A stretch of DNA of 64,000 bases from Pseudeuparius sepicola (lineage: Eukaryota > Arthropoda > Insecta > Coleoptera > Anthribidae): NCBI GenBank assembly GCA_963920635.1, contig OY987308.1:5088225-5152224 (forward strand), read 5' to 3'. The position numbers and the translations under genes were made by a program. This document shows, one piece after another, positions 11,611-22,450 of this stretch (position 1 is the stretch's first letter; each line of letters begins with the position of its first letter). Under the pieces are notes generated by a model. That model saw only the letters and a list, made by a program, of their open reading frames with translations, made no database searches and had not been told where the DNA came from.

Positions 11611-13587
11611 CACCGAAAGGTAATTTAAACTGTAATTTTGATGCAGTTGACGATAAGTTGTCAATCGTCTGCTGAGGTAGAACTGCACAAAATGCTCGCA
11701 AGTCATGCTATGCTATCTTAAACATCGCATTGTGGGGATTCTAAAAACAAAAAGTACAGAATAGCTCTGTCTTCTGAAAACTATATCCATGCTGATAACT
11801 TCCAATCCATTCCATTTTAAACATTCCATAGGTATAATAGGGATAAGTTACACTGCTTACATATAATAGAAATAAATTACACTGCTTAATAGGAATAAAT
11901 TACACTGCTTACAGAGTCTTTTAAAAAGTTGTAGTGAGGTAACGTGAGATGAGGCGAAGTGCATTTTCGTTGCTTGAAGCTCTCAGTGGGTGAACCACTG
12001 CCTCGATATTGACGTTTCGCACCCGAACACTTAGCACATCTTTGCTAGGTTATATAATGAAATCGAATCAGTTTCTAGATCTAAAATATTTAATTAGATA
12101 CTTTAATTAATAATAGTTATAGAAGAATTTTTAAATTTAGCACAATATGTGATGGAATTGATCAAGCCAATCACTAGTGCAGACATTTTTGAACAGCCCA
12201 ATCACATTGCATTGGTGGATCACATATTTGTATTGAACTTAAAAGCTCTCCATATAATATTTTATTATAAAGGTAACGTATTTATTTCACAAAACATCAC
12301 ATTTATGAACGCACTAGAAAAATGACAGGTGCTGGAGGGGAAGGGGAAGGGGGCGGCAAAATGAGCAGCTCTTGAACATCTCACCTGGACTCCACAAGTC
12401 GCAGCAGAGTGTCCCAAAGGAATTATTATGTAAGCTCCAGATGATCAGTGTGAAGTCCATAAACTTAAATTGTAACTGAAGGTCAAAGAAAATGTTATTG
12501 TTGCAAAACTTGCACAACTTAAAAAGTAGGAGGATTCTTTCTATCATCGGGTCCATAATGATAAGCATTTAAAGAGTTAAGAATAAATGACATTGTAAAA
12601 TCTGATTCACGTAAATATGTTTGATAAGTTCAAATTAGTTTACAAGTTTAATAGCCAATTTAAAACAATCCTACATATTGATAATCTAAAATCCTGTAAT
12701 AATGCAAAATATTGCAAATTTATAATGTACTCTGATCCATTGTAGATGTCTACTTCAAGTATCAATAAAAAAACAAAATCTGCCTGTTTATTACTTTTAT
12801 TTCCCTAAACTTCTCCTTATTTTATCCTGTGCTTTCTGTTTTTTGTTTATCAAAAAAATAATTGACAAATTTATGTTTTTATGTATGTGTATTAATGGTA
12901 TACCTACTTTATAGCAAGCTATAATAAGAAGTAGGTTGAGAATTTTTGTTGGTCATGCATGCCCGTTTCTTTTCTAATGTCGCCTAGCTGTCTAAAATTG
13001 CCATTGCCACGTTTTTTGGATCTTCCATTTTTTTTTGTGTAGCACAAAATAATCGAAAAAATCATGGTGGTAGTCAATTATCCTGTATATTACTGATATG
13101 CTTTATTTTTTAGGGTTGCTGAAGTTTGCATGGAAAGGATAAAGAAGTGAGTAAAGAACGTGTTTATCTTAAAATTAAACATAACAAGAACTTATAAAAT
13201 CCTTCTTAGGAGGAGTTGCTAGACATATTCTGCAAGTGACGAGATGGTACGTACCTAAATTTGGCGATTGACACAAATGGTGTTGTAGCACCCAAAACCC
13301 GTGATGATGTCTTTAAAATCATTAAACCAAATCAAGTACCTATGTCAGTATTCATTTATTTTTTGTATATAATTTTTGCAGTCAAGAACAAAAGCTTGGA
13401 ACGAGAAGTTTCGCTGACGTAGGATTTATCCGGAAGAAACTCAGTATGATCATTTTATTATGTGTTTTGTTCTAAAATATTACCTGTAACTAAGTTGTTA
13501 GTTATGTTTTGTTGTTTTTTTGTACTCCAAACTCAGCAATGTTTATGACAAAAGGTTGCTAATAATTATAAGAAAATGTGCATCCTA
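11611..13587 (+). other. 3' region of gene A and flank module copy 2
   Basis: 11611-11700 holds two decayed fingers (TGTAATTTTGATGCAG is a finger helix with lost histidines). 11750-12556 is the single-copy version of the 1,086-bp array unit at the left edge, including a G-rich tract near 12335. 12560-13587 is the shared downstream module. AATAAA occurs at several places (for example 12764), so the poly(A) site is undecided. No additional gene is supported. Confidence 0.7.
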
Positions 13588-14858
13588 CACTGAAAGAATT
13601 CCGCCAAGTGAGTTGCTTTGCTAAGATTTTTTTGCACAAATAGATATTATGCTGTCATAGCAAAAAAAATTGCTGTGGAAAGTAAACCTGTTTTGCTAAA
13701 ACTTCTTTGCTACCACAGCAAAACTTTTACTTGCGGTTAAAGGATAGGTCACTAGAAATTCCTTTTAGTGAGCCCACTTACTTACATGAAGCCAGTCGTT
13801 TTGTTACTACAGGTGAGTGCAGTCTGCTGCAATGCACCCAGCTGTGGTAATTCAACTGCTCATTTGTGACTAGCGAGCCCTCACTTACAACAAGTGAGTT
13901 GATTTGCTAAAATTAACGGCGAGTTGCAAATGCACCTGCGCTAGTCGGCAAGCCTGAGCCTGCCAGGCGGCCCCGCCGCAGTCGTCGCACAGTTGTTGGT
14001 CAGTGATGATCGTACTGATCGTCTAGACCTAGACAGCTCTGGCATCATTGTTTTCCGGGAACATTGCCGCGTCTTTGAAGGTACGTAAAAATTAATATTT
14101 TCATACTTAATGTCCGCTTGGTAGCACATTATCATTATATTATACGTAATCTGGCATCCTGTCAAAAGTATAAAGCATAGCGCAGCCAGATTTTTTGTTT
14201 ATCCTGTAGTTTTCCCATTTCATGTTTTCTTTATAACATGTTGAGTCATTCACTACAAATCCCTAATATATTCTTATTACTTGGCCGTCTCAATCTCAAA
14301 GATATTTTTTGGAGACACGCAGGGTGTGTAAAAAAACATGAAATGGGAAAACTACAGGAAAAAAATCTGGCTGCGCTATGTTTTACACTTTTGACAGGAT
14401 GCAGATTATGTATAATATATAATGATAATGTGCTACCAAGCGGAAATTAAGTCTGAAGATATTAATTTTTACCTACCTTTAAAGACGCCGGCAACAAATA
14501 AATTTTTTGCTATGGTAGTTAAGCAACTCACTTGTGGCTAGTGGGCAGCTTAATTGTCATTAATGAGCTGATTCAATTACAGCAACAAAACCTTCATAAC
14601 CACAATCAAATTATTTGCTATGGTAGCTAAGCAACTCACTTGTGGTTAGTGAGCTGACTCACTTGCCTTAATACAAGGGTTGAATTATCACAGCATAGTG
14701 ATTTTCAACAAATCTGCTTACTTACTGCAATTGAGTTGTCTTTAGCAAAGCGTGCTTTGCTGCGGTAGCAAAGTAACTCACTCGGCGCCTATTTAATGCA
14801 GATATTTTGCTGCGGTAATTGAATTCTTACTAACCGTAGCAAAGTAATTCTTTCAGTG
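13588..14858. mobile_element. Long fold-back element, CACTG ends, TA duplication
   Basis: The termini are CACTGAAAGAATT and AATTCTTTCAGTG, each flanked by TA (13586-13587 and 14859-14860). The inverted repeat extends deep inward: the block ending CATGTTTT near 14225 pairs with AAAACATGAAATGGG near 14333, and CTTAATGTCCGCTTGG near 14105 pairs with CCAAGCGGAAATTAAG near 14437. The outer arms are made of irregular repeats around AAGTGAGTTGCTTTGCT. No transposase is visible, so the element is non-autonomous. The left junction interrupts flank module copy 2 at a site that is intact at 22930. Confidence 0.85.
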
Positions 14859-14860
14859 TA

Positions 14861-15114
14861 GTAAGCCATGAAACAAAATCGTTTGGTACCTGACAGCGTA
14901 TTCACGTTCCGCAAGTGGAGCATGTTCAAAACATTGAAAATATACGGCAGGCATATCGTAAGCGGCATTCGCATTTTTTAATAAATGCAACACACAATTT
15001 TAACTCAAAATTTACAAAAATCAAGATTTGACACAATACTTATTAAAGCTTGATTCATGTGACATTTACTTTTTTGCTTCCCTAGAAACCAAACGATTTT
15101 GTTTCATAGCTTAC
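14861..15114. mobile_element. 254-bp inverted-repeat element abutting the previous one
   Basis: Ends GTAAGCCATGAAACAAAATC and GATTTTGTTTCATAGCTTAC form an inverted repeat of about 27 bp. It is flanked by TA on both sides, and the left TA (14859-14860) is also the right target duplication of the CACTG element. It lacks coding capacity. Confidence 0.8.
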
Positions 15115-15917
15115 TAGATAATTTCCGAGATAATTTAATATAATACGACAGGTAAGGTGAATAAATTAGAAATACGTTTAACGGAATAAAAAGTGAGAAA
15201 AATAGCAATTTACCTCAAGCAGATTTTTATTTATTTCATGGCATACTTGACCACAGAAATATTTGACAAAAAATACCTACCTTCTTCTTTCAAATAACAT
15301 GTTAATAAATGTTAATAATTATTCTTTTGCCGATAACTCCGAAAATAATGAAGATATCGATTTGAACCTTGGGTATTTTTTGTTGCAAATTTAATCTACT
15401 TTTCGATTATAACAGAATAAATATGTCATTGCATTTAAAATTTCGGAGAAAATTGTAATAAAAGGGAAATTTTTCAAATTGCGCCCTCTAGCGGTGACCA
15501 CGAAATTCGAAATGACCTTACTGGACAATCATTTGATAGAAGAATGAATGCTCTCTTCAACAAGCCCAAATTTGACCGATTCAATTAAGCCAAACCGGAG
15601 ATAGTAGCATTTTTCAAGTCATGGTTTATACCCCCGTTCCACCTCTATTTGAAGTTACAGAGCAAAACATCCTTAACGAAAATTGTTCAGAATTTGCAGA
15701 AGAGTGCAATAAATGTATTTTTGATATATATTTATTAATTATTTTTTTTAGAAAACTCATTTTTCAAATTTACTGTTTCAACTGTAGCGGCCGACCTATG
15801 AACTTAAAAATAATTTTTCGTGACCACATTACTTAAGAAGATTTTTTTCCCAAAACTCCAGGACTATTAATTCCTGAGATATGGTACCTCTTCACCCTTA
15901 ATGAAACACCCCGTATA
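15115..15917. mobile_element. Probable mobile-element remnant ending in ACACCCCGTA
   Basis: The right boundary is sharp: at 15918 the sequence becomes the zinc-finger flank (ATAATGAAATTGAATCAG), and the bases before it, ATGAAACACCCCGTA, are the kind of terminus seen in CAGGG-ended elements elsewhere in the window. I could not find the matching left end. 15621-15836 is open for 71 codons without recognisable content. Confidence 0.45.
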
Positions 15918-16911
15918 ATGAAATTGAATCAGTTTCTAGATCTAAAATATTTTAATTAATTTTACTTATAGGTGAATTTTTAAATTTAACAAAATATGTG
16001 ATGGAATCAATCAAGCCATTCACTAGTGCAGACATTTTTGCAATCACATTGCATTGTTTGATCGCATATTTGTGTAGAACTTAAATAATATAATATTTTA
16101 TTATAACATTAACATATTTATTTCACAAAATATCACATTTATGAATGTGATTTCTGCTGGGCAACACGGAGCGTCACGCACTAGAAAAACGACAGGTGTT
16201 GGAAGGGACAGGGAAGGGGTCGCAAAACAAGCAGCTCTCGAACTTCATGCTTAAACAACTCACCTGGGCTCCAAAGGAATTAATATGTAACCTCAGGAAT
16301 GGAGCAGTGTGAAATCCATCAATTTAAATGGCTACTGAAGGGATGCAGTCAAAGAAAATGTGACTGTCACAACATAGGAAGTTGGAGGATTCCTTCAATA
16401 ATTTTGATAAGGATTATATTTCACTACATAATTGATCATCTAAAATCGTGTAATAATGCAAAATGTTGCAAATTTATAATGTACTCTGATCCATTGTAGA
16501 CATCTGGTTCAAGTATCAATAAAAAACAAAATCTGCCTGTCTACTACTTTTATTTCCCTAAACTTCTATACTTATTTTATCCTGTGCTTTATATTTTTTG
16601 TTTGTAAAAAAAATTGACAAATTTATATTTTTGTGTGTATTAATGGTATGTATACCTACTTTATCGCAAGCTATAATAGTTATAATAAGAAGTAGGTTGA
16701 GAATTTTTGTAAATTGAAGTTTTTTTTATATTATCCAAAAAGTTGGCCATGCATGCCCGTTTCTTTTCTAACGTCACCTAGCTGTCTAAAATTACCATTG
16801 CCACGTTTTTGGTTTTTCTGTGTTGCACAAAATAATCGAAAAAAATCATGGTGGTAGTCCTAAAAAAATATCCTGTATATTACAGATATGCTTTATTTTT
16901 TAGGTTGCTGA
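15918..16911 (+). repeat. Zinc-finger 3' region and flank, copy 3, without its gene
   Basis: It matches the 3' region of gene A from the GTTTCTAGATCTAAAAT block onward, including a degenerate G-rich tract near 16205 and the downstream module. There is no finger-coding sequence upstream, so the gene body of this copy was lost or replaced by 13588-15917. It ends at GGTTGCTGA where the fold-back arm begins. Confidence 0.75.
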
Positions 16912-17062
16912 TAGTATGAGAGCCGGCCGCATGATTTAAACTCATAAGATTATAGAATAAGACGTTATGTAAAGTATAGACAGTAGGTTGCGAGTAGGTT
17001 GCCTCAATTAATATGGGCTCGATCATTGTTACTTAAAGAAGTTGTGGTTAATTTTTAATATA
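16912..17062. mobile_element. Solo left arm of the TAGT fold-back element
   Basis: TAGTATGAGAGCCG and the following 140 bp match the left arm of the complete element at 21395-22447. It starts after the same host bases, GGTTGCTGA. The interior and right arm are missing and the sequence passes directly into flank-module DNA (TTCATTCATATCCGATC). Confidence 0.8.
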
Positions 17063-17596
17063 ACATTTCACATAATATAACATTTCATTCATATCCGATC
17101 TAAAGCCTTAAGTAATATCCTTGTCCATCCTTTATCCAATATGTGTACCTGCAGATTGAAACTGAAATAAATGTTATCCTATATGGCTTTAAAGTATACA
17201 TCTTACCGGCTACTGCTGGTCAAAGATTAACTTAGTCATGAATCGTTCCTGGGTTATGGCCGGCTGATGATGGCATAACAAGCTAGAAACAGTCGACTTT
17301 CTGGGTCCATCCACCTTTGAACGACTCAGCATGTAACCATTAGATACTGGATGCTGGTTCAGTTACTGAAAATAGTTTGTCCCAAAAGCAGCTAAACTGT
17401 ATTTTGTTGTATATTATTTAGTTTATCTGAAAAATAATAATTGATAACTGTATATTAATTATATTTGTATTAGTCATACTTTCTAGCAAGGTGCATTATT
17501 TTTGTATATCATTTTTGTAATATTTAGTAAATGTGTGAAGAGCGCAAGAAATAGCATGTTGTGCTACAGAAAAACTAATTTGCCTTTCTTTTCCAG
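17063..17596 (+). other. Flank module end and intron of gene B
   Basis: 17085-17420 matches 23505-23850 and 48925-49265 (AAGCCTTAAGTAATATCC, then GCATAACAAGCTAGAAACAG). It then becomes the gene B intron, which ends in TTCTTTTCCAG at 17596. So the far end of one duplicated unit leads straight into the next gene, which is the signature of a tandem gene duplication of roughly 7.5 kb. Confidence 0.65.
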
Positions 17597-19124
17597 ATCA
17601 GACTGCGATATTGATGACAACGAAACTGCTAAACAGTCACCTCTGCACTATCAGGAAACTGACAGTCAGCTCGAAATCAACCAGTTTTCCCAAGGTACAG
17701 CCTTAAGCGACACATCTAGTGATGCTTCATCGATTCAGCAATGCACATTTAGTACATTGAATAAAATTAGCTTTGTAGGGTGCAAAGGAATACGTGAATT
17801 CGTGAGTACCATCAGCGATAAAGAGATTGCTAATACACCATTGGACGACCCTATTGCCAAATTTAATTGCATAAAGTGCTCGTTTAATTCTATTACGCAG
17901 AGGAGCTTGTGGAACCATTACAAAATAAGTGGCCATGGTAAGAAATGGTCATTTCGGAAACGGGTTAAGGCAGAGGACAACTTCACCAACCAGTATGATA
18001 CCAAGAAGTGCTCGTTTAGCAAAACGGGCAAGTTGAAGCCAAGTGAGAAGCAACATGAACCAGTTAACCCCGACCTTAAACCGAGTAGCACATTAGATAC
18101 ATTTCATTCAGAGTCGGGTCTACGAGAGAATCTTAAATTGTGTACTAATAAGTTATCTGATCTCGAATATAAATGCTCAAAGTGCCCCTTTACTACATTG
18201 AGAAAGGCTAAATTGAAGAGTCATGAGGTACAACATGGCCAAAGTAGCCATGACCCCGAGAGTTCAAAACTGAGTCTAACACATGCTCCCAAGCACAGTT
18301 GTACAAAATGCTCGTTTACCTCAACTTGGAAAGGAAGTTTAAAGAGTCATTTTGTTGCAGTGCATAAGTTGCATGTTCGCAAATATACCTGTACAAAGTG
18401 CTCCTATACCACAACTCAGAAAGGGAATTTAAAACGTCATTATGACGCAATCCATGATAAGTCGAATGCTCGCAAATATACCTGTACAAAGTGCTCCTAT
18501 ACCTCAAATCGGAAAGGGGATTTAAAGAGGCATTTTGATGCAATCCATGATAAGTCACATGCTCGCAAATATACCTGTACAAAGTGCTCCTATACCACAA
18601 TTCAGAAAGGGTATTTAAAGACTCATTTTGATGCAATCCATGATAAGTCGAATGCTCGCAAATATACCTGTACAAAGTGCTCCTATACCTCAAATTGGAA
18701 AGGGGATTTAAAGAGGCATTTTGGTGCAATCCATAATAAGTCGAATGCTCGCAAATATACCTGTACAAAGTGCTCCTATACCACAATTCAGAAAGGGCAT
18801 TTAAAGAATCATTTTGATGCAATCCATGACAAGTCGAATGCTCACAAATATACCTGTACAAAGTGCTCCTATACCTCAAATCGGAAAAGGGATTTAAAGA
18901 GGCATTTTGATGCAATCCATAATAAGTCGAATGCTCGCAAATATACCTGTACAAAGTGCTCCTATACCTCAAATCGGAAAGGGAATTTAAAGAGTCATTT
19001 TGAGGCAATCCATGATAAGTCGAATGCTCGCAAATATGCCTGTACAAAGTGCTCCTATACCTCAAATTGGAAAAGGTATTTAAAGAGTCATTTTGATGCA
19101 ATCCATGACAAGTCGAATGCTTGA
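17597..19124 (+). CDS. C2H2 zinc-finger protein, terminal exon (gene B)
   Basis: A paralogue of gene A; about 508 residues in this exon. Same acceptor and same split codon, then SDCDIDDNETAKQ. Order: leader, isolated finger with H-x5-H, a degenerate finger, one more finger, then nine tandem 93-bp fingers (11 intact fingers in all). Helix positions vary as RKGD, WKGD, IQKGY, IQKGH, RKRD, RKGN and WKRY while the framework YTCTKCSYT and HFDAIHDKSNARK hardly changes. The reading frame ends because the ARK codon CGC became TGA (19122-19124); finger sequence carries on in the same frame afterwards. The apparent start at 17502 lies in the intron and is not the true start. Probable nuclear DNA-binding protein; upstream exons unseen. 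Confidence 0.85.
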
Positions 19125-19470
19125 AAATATACCTCTACAAAGTGCTCCTATACCACTATTCGGAAAGAGAATTTAAAGAGTCATTTTGATGCAATCCATG
19201 ATAAGTCACGTGCTCGCATTTTTACCTGTACAATGTGCTTCTATGCCACAATTCAGAAAGGGCATTTAAAGATTCATTTTGATGCAATCCATGATAAGTC
19301 GAATGCTCGCAAATATAGCTGTACAAAGTGCTCTATGCCTCAACTCGGAAAGGGAATTTAAAATGTAATTTTAATGCAATCCACGATAAGTCGCCTGTTT
19401 GCAATTCATGTTGATAAGTTGTGTGCTTCAAAGAATAATGTAAAAGTGCTTGTTTGCCTTAACTGAAAAA
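19125..19470 (+). pseudogene. Untranslated extra fingers after the gene B stop
   Basis: Two further fingers remain readable in the same frame. One has Cys to Ser at the first cysteine (ACCTCTACAAAG). A third is frameshifted by a missing base near 19332, and a fourth is barely recognisable near 19400-19470. They are homologous to the fingers upstream, so the stop truncated a longer ancestral array. They would be expressed only by stop-codon readthrough. Confidence 0.8.
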
Positions 19471-20127
19471 GATAATTTAAACTGTAATTTTGATGCAGTT
19501 GATGATAAGTCGTCAATCGTCAGCTGAAGTAGAACTGCACAAAATGCTCGAAAGCCATGCTATGCTATCTTAAACATCGCGTTGTGGGGATTCTAAAAAA
19601 GTACATAATTGCTCTGTCTTCTTAAAACTATATCCATGCTGATAACTTCCATTCTATTTCAAACCAGTCCATAGGTATAAATTAACTTTTTCCGCTGCTT
19701 ACAGAGTCTTTAAAAAAGTTTTTGTGTTTCGATATTGACGTTTCACAACTGAACGCTTAGCACACCTTTGTTAGGTTATATAATGAAATTGAATCAGTTT
19801 ATAGATCTAAAACATTTTAATTAATTGTACTTATAGGCGAATTTAAATTTAGCAAAATATGTGATGGAATCGATCAAGCCAATCACTAGTGCAGACATTT
19901 TTGCAATCGCATTGCATTGGTGGATCGCATATTTGTGTAGAACTTAAAAGCTCGCCCTATAATATTTTATTATATCATTAACGTATTTATTTCGCAAAAT
20001 ATCACATTTATGAATGTTATTTCTACTGGGCAACACGGAGCGTCACACACTAGAAAAACGACAAGTGCTGGAGGGGACAGGGGAGGGGTGGCAAAACGAG
20101 CAGCAACACCATTGTAAAATCTGATTC
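19471..20127 (+). other. 3' region of gene B
   Basis: Homologous to 11640-12340 downstream of gene A, including the GTTATATAATGAAAT block and the G-rich tract (20070-20090). A short deletion near 20105 joins GAGCAGC to AACACCATTG. No separate gene. Confidence 0.7.
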
Positions 20128-20804
20128 ACATAAATGAGTGTGGCACAGAAAATTTTTTTAAATATTATTTTCTTTAAAAACAGAAGGTATCCAACGGAAT
20201 TATTGTCTGAGGAAAGTGGACTGTTATCTTTACAGCAATTATATGTAAAAGCAGTGGTAAGATTTATGTTCAAAACAACATATTACAAGCATGACTTAAG
20301 CCATAATCTCAATACCAGAAATAATGAGCAACAATATGTGTTGATACCTTCTGTAGCCTGCTCAGCCACCCAGAGGCACATCTGTTCTGTAGGCCCTAGA
20401 ATATTTAATGCTTTGCCTGTAGATCTCAAATCAAAACCATACCATAACATAAAGAGAGCCATTATCGACTGGATTAAGAAAAATAATTACATTGTTAATA
20501 TTTGATGTAAGGGTCGGGTTATTAATAAATACTTGTATACTATATGTATATGTATATATACTATAATATAATATATTGGTTGGGAAAGTGAATTACATTG
20601 TTAATTAAAAAAAAGTGATAGGGTTTTGGAAGTATTCATAGATTTTAATCTAGTAGTAGTTGTAGAAACGGGTTGCCATTAGACAATAGGACCACACACA
20701 GGCATTCATTTCCATTGTGTTTCTGACTGTTGGTGGAAAAGAAAATGTAAAATTGTAAAAAAATGTAGTAAATAAATAAATAAAATAAATAAATAAATAA
20801 ATAT
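20128..20804 (+). mobile_element. 5'-truncated LINE inside the gene B 3' region
   Basis: The inserted segment separates ATCTGATTCACATAAAT from AAGTTCAAATTAGTTTAC, which are contiguous at 4080 and 12603. It ends in an (AAAT)n/(AAATA)n tail at 20770-20803. Its ORF (20134-20505) is the C-terminal tail of a non-LTR reverse transcriptase, recognisable by VGPRIFNALPVDLKS, the same type of ending seen in the LINEs at 7021 and 58381. The RT core is missing. Confidence 0.85.
20134..20505 (+). pseudogene. C-terminal fragment of LINE reverse transcriptase
   Basis: About 120 residues ending at TGA 20503-20505. The segment RHICSVGPRIFNALP followed by a short basic helix is typical of the region after the RT thumb in Jockey/CR1-like elements. 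No catalytic motif is present, so this is a dead fragment. Confidence 0.75.
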
Positions 20805-21394
20805 TTAAAAGTTCAAATTAGTTTACAAGTTTAAAAATTTAAAACAATACTGGTTGTAGGCATTAACAATAAATTATGGTTATTGATAAGGTTTATATAA
20901 ATATCATTTTTATATTTCACACATTGGTCATCTAAAATCCTGTAATAATGCAAAATGTTGTAAATTTATAATGTAGTCTGATCCATTGTAGACATCTGGT
21001 TCAAGTATCAATAAAAAACAAAATCTGCCTGTCTACTACTTTTATTTCCCTAAACTTCTCCTAATTTTTTTATCTTGTGCTTTCTATTTTTTGTTTATAA
21101 AAAAAAATGACAAATTTATATTTTTATGTATATTAATGGGATACCTACTTTATAGCGAGCTAGTGATAATAAGAAGTAGGTTGAGAGTATTTGTAAATTT
21201 AGGTTTCTTTTATATTATTCAAAAAGTTGGCCATGCATGCCCGTTTCTTTTCTAACATCACCTAGCTGTCTAAAATTGCCATTGCCACGTTTTTGACTCT
21301 TCCTTTTTTTCTGTGTTGCACAAAAAAATCATGGTGGTAGTCCTAAAAAAATATCCTGTATATTACAGATATGCTTTATTTTTTAGGTTGCTGA
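20805..21394 (+). repeat. Flank module copy 4, first part
   Basis: Matches 12620-13130 and 16420-16911, with small deletions. Ends at GGTTGCTGA where the fold-back element was inserted. No gene. Confidence 0.7.
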
Positions 21395-22447
21395 TAGTAT
21401 GAGAGCCGCCCGCATGATTTCAACTCTCATAAGATTATAGAATAAGATGTTATCTAAAATGCAGGCAGTATATTTCATTACTTGAAGCGAGTAGGTTGCT
21501 TCAATTAATATGGGCCCGATCGTTGTTATTTAAAGAAGTTGTGGTTTTTGGTTAATTTTTAGGCAAATCTACTCTCATATGATTATAGAAGAAAATAGGA
21601 AAGAAGGCCCATGGAGCAACAATACAAAAAGGGTCCCTCGGGGACGCGAGTTGTGTACGAAGTCCCGCTATAGAGCCAGTGTCATATGACGTTTGATGCA
21701 CAGGACAAAATTTTTTCAAATGGATTTTTCGGGAGATCTGACGGTACAGCGAGATGGCCGGAAAACGGGTCAACATATTTAACCAAACTTTTTCAGGTAA
21801 ATTATGTCCCGTTTTCGAGTTATGAAGGATTTTCGGCGAAAACAACGACCACCGCAGGTGGGACGCATCTTTTTTACGTGATTGGTCGGCATTTCCCGTC
21901 ACCTAAAAGCTAAAGTCCGAAAATTGTCGGAATTTTTAAAGCTTCCCTCAAGTCTTCGGGTGAGGTCCAGATGCTTCCGGTGCCTCCGAAAAATCAAAAA
22001 ATGAGAAAAACACCCAATTTCTAAGAGCGATTCCTAAGGATTTCCCGTCAATTTCGCTAATTCTACAGCCGTCCCATTTCTCGAAACTTGAAAATCGGGA
22101 GTCTGGAAATTTGGTTAAATATCGGATTTTCGAGGTTAATTTCGGGACTGGAGGAAAGTACAAGATCCAATTAAGAAATGTACCACCTCCTTCGATTTTT
22201 AGAATGGCACTTTTTGAATTTATCAAAAGACATTTGCGAAAAAGTAGTAAATATGTTCATGGGACCGATTGCATTTATTAAAAAAATTAAAAATTAACCA
22301 CAACTTCTTTAAATAACATTGATCGGACCCATATTATCTGAGGCAACCTGCTCTCTTCAAGTAAAGAAATATACTGTCTACATTTTGCATAACATCTTAT
22401 TCTAGAATCTTATGAGAGTTGAAATCATGCTGCCGGCTCTTGGACTA
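21395..22447. mobile_element. Complete TAGT...ACTA fold-back element
   Basis: The arms of about 150 bp are inverted (TAGTATGAGAGCCG at the left, CGGCTCTTGGACTA at the right; GATTATAGAATAAGATGTTAT pairs with the block near 22389). The element is flanked by TGA on both sides (21392-21394 and 22448-22450). The empty site is seen at 13122 (GGTTGCTGAAGTTTG). The interior of about 700 bp is GC-richer and contains no recognisable transposase, only short overlapping ORFs. Confidence 0.85.
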
Positions 22448-22450
22448 TGA

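Noticed and set aside
10733..11701. 322-codon antisense ORF over gene A (also 18316-19101 over gene B and short ones over gene C)
   Set aside because: A 93-bp in-frame repeat keeps antisense frames open when one unit has no antisense stop; residues simply mirror the finger DNA.
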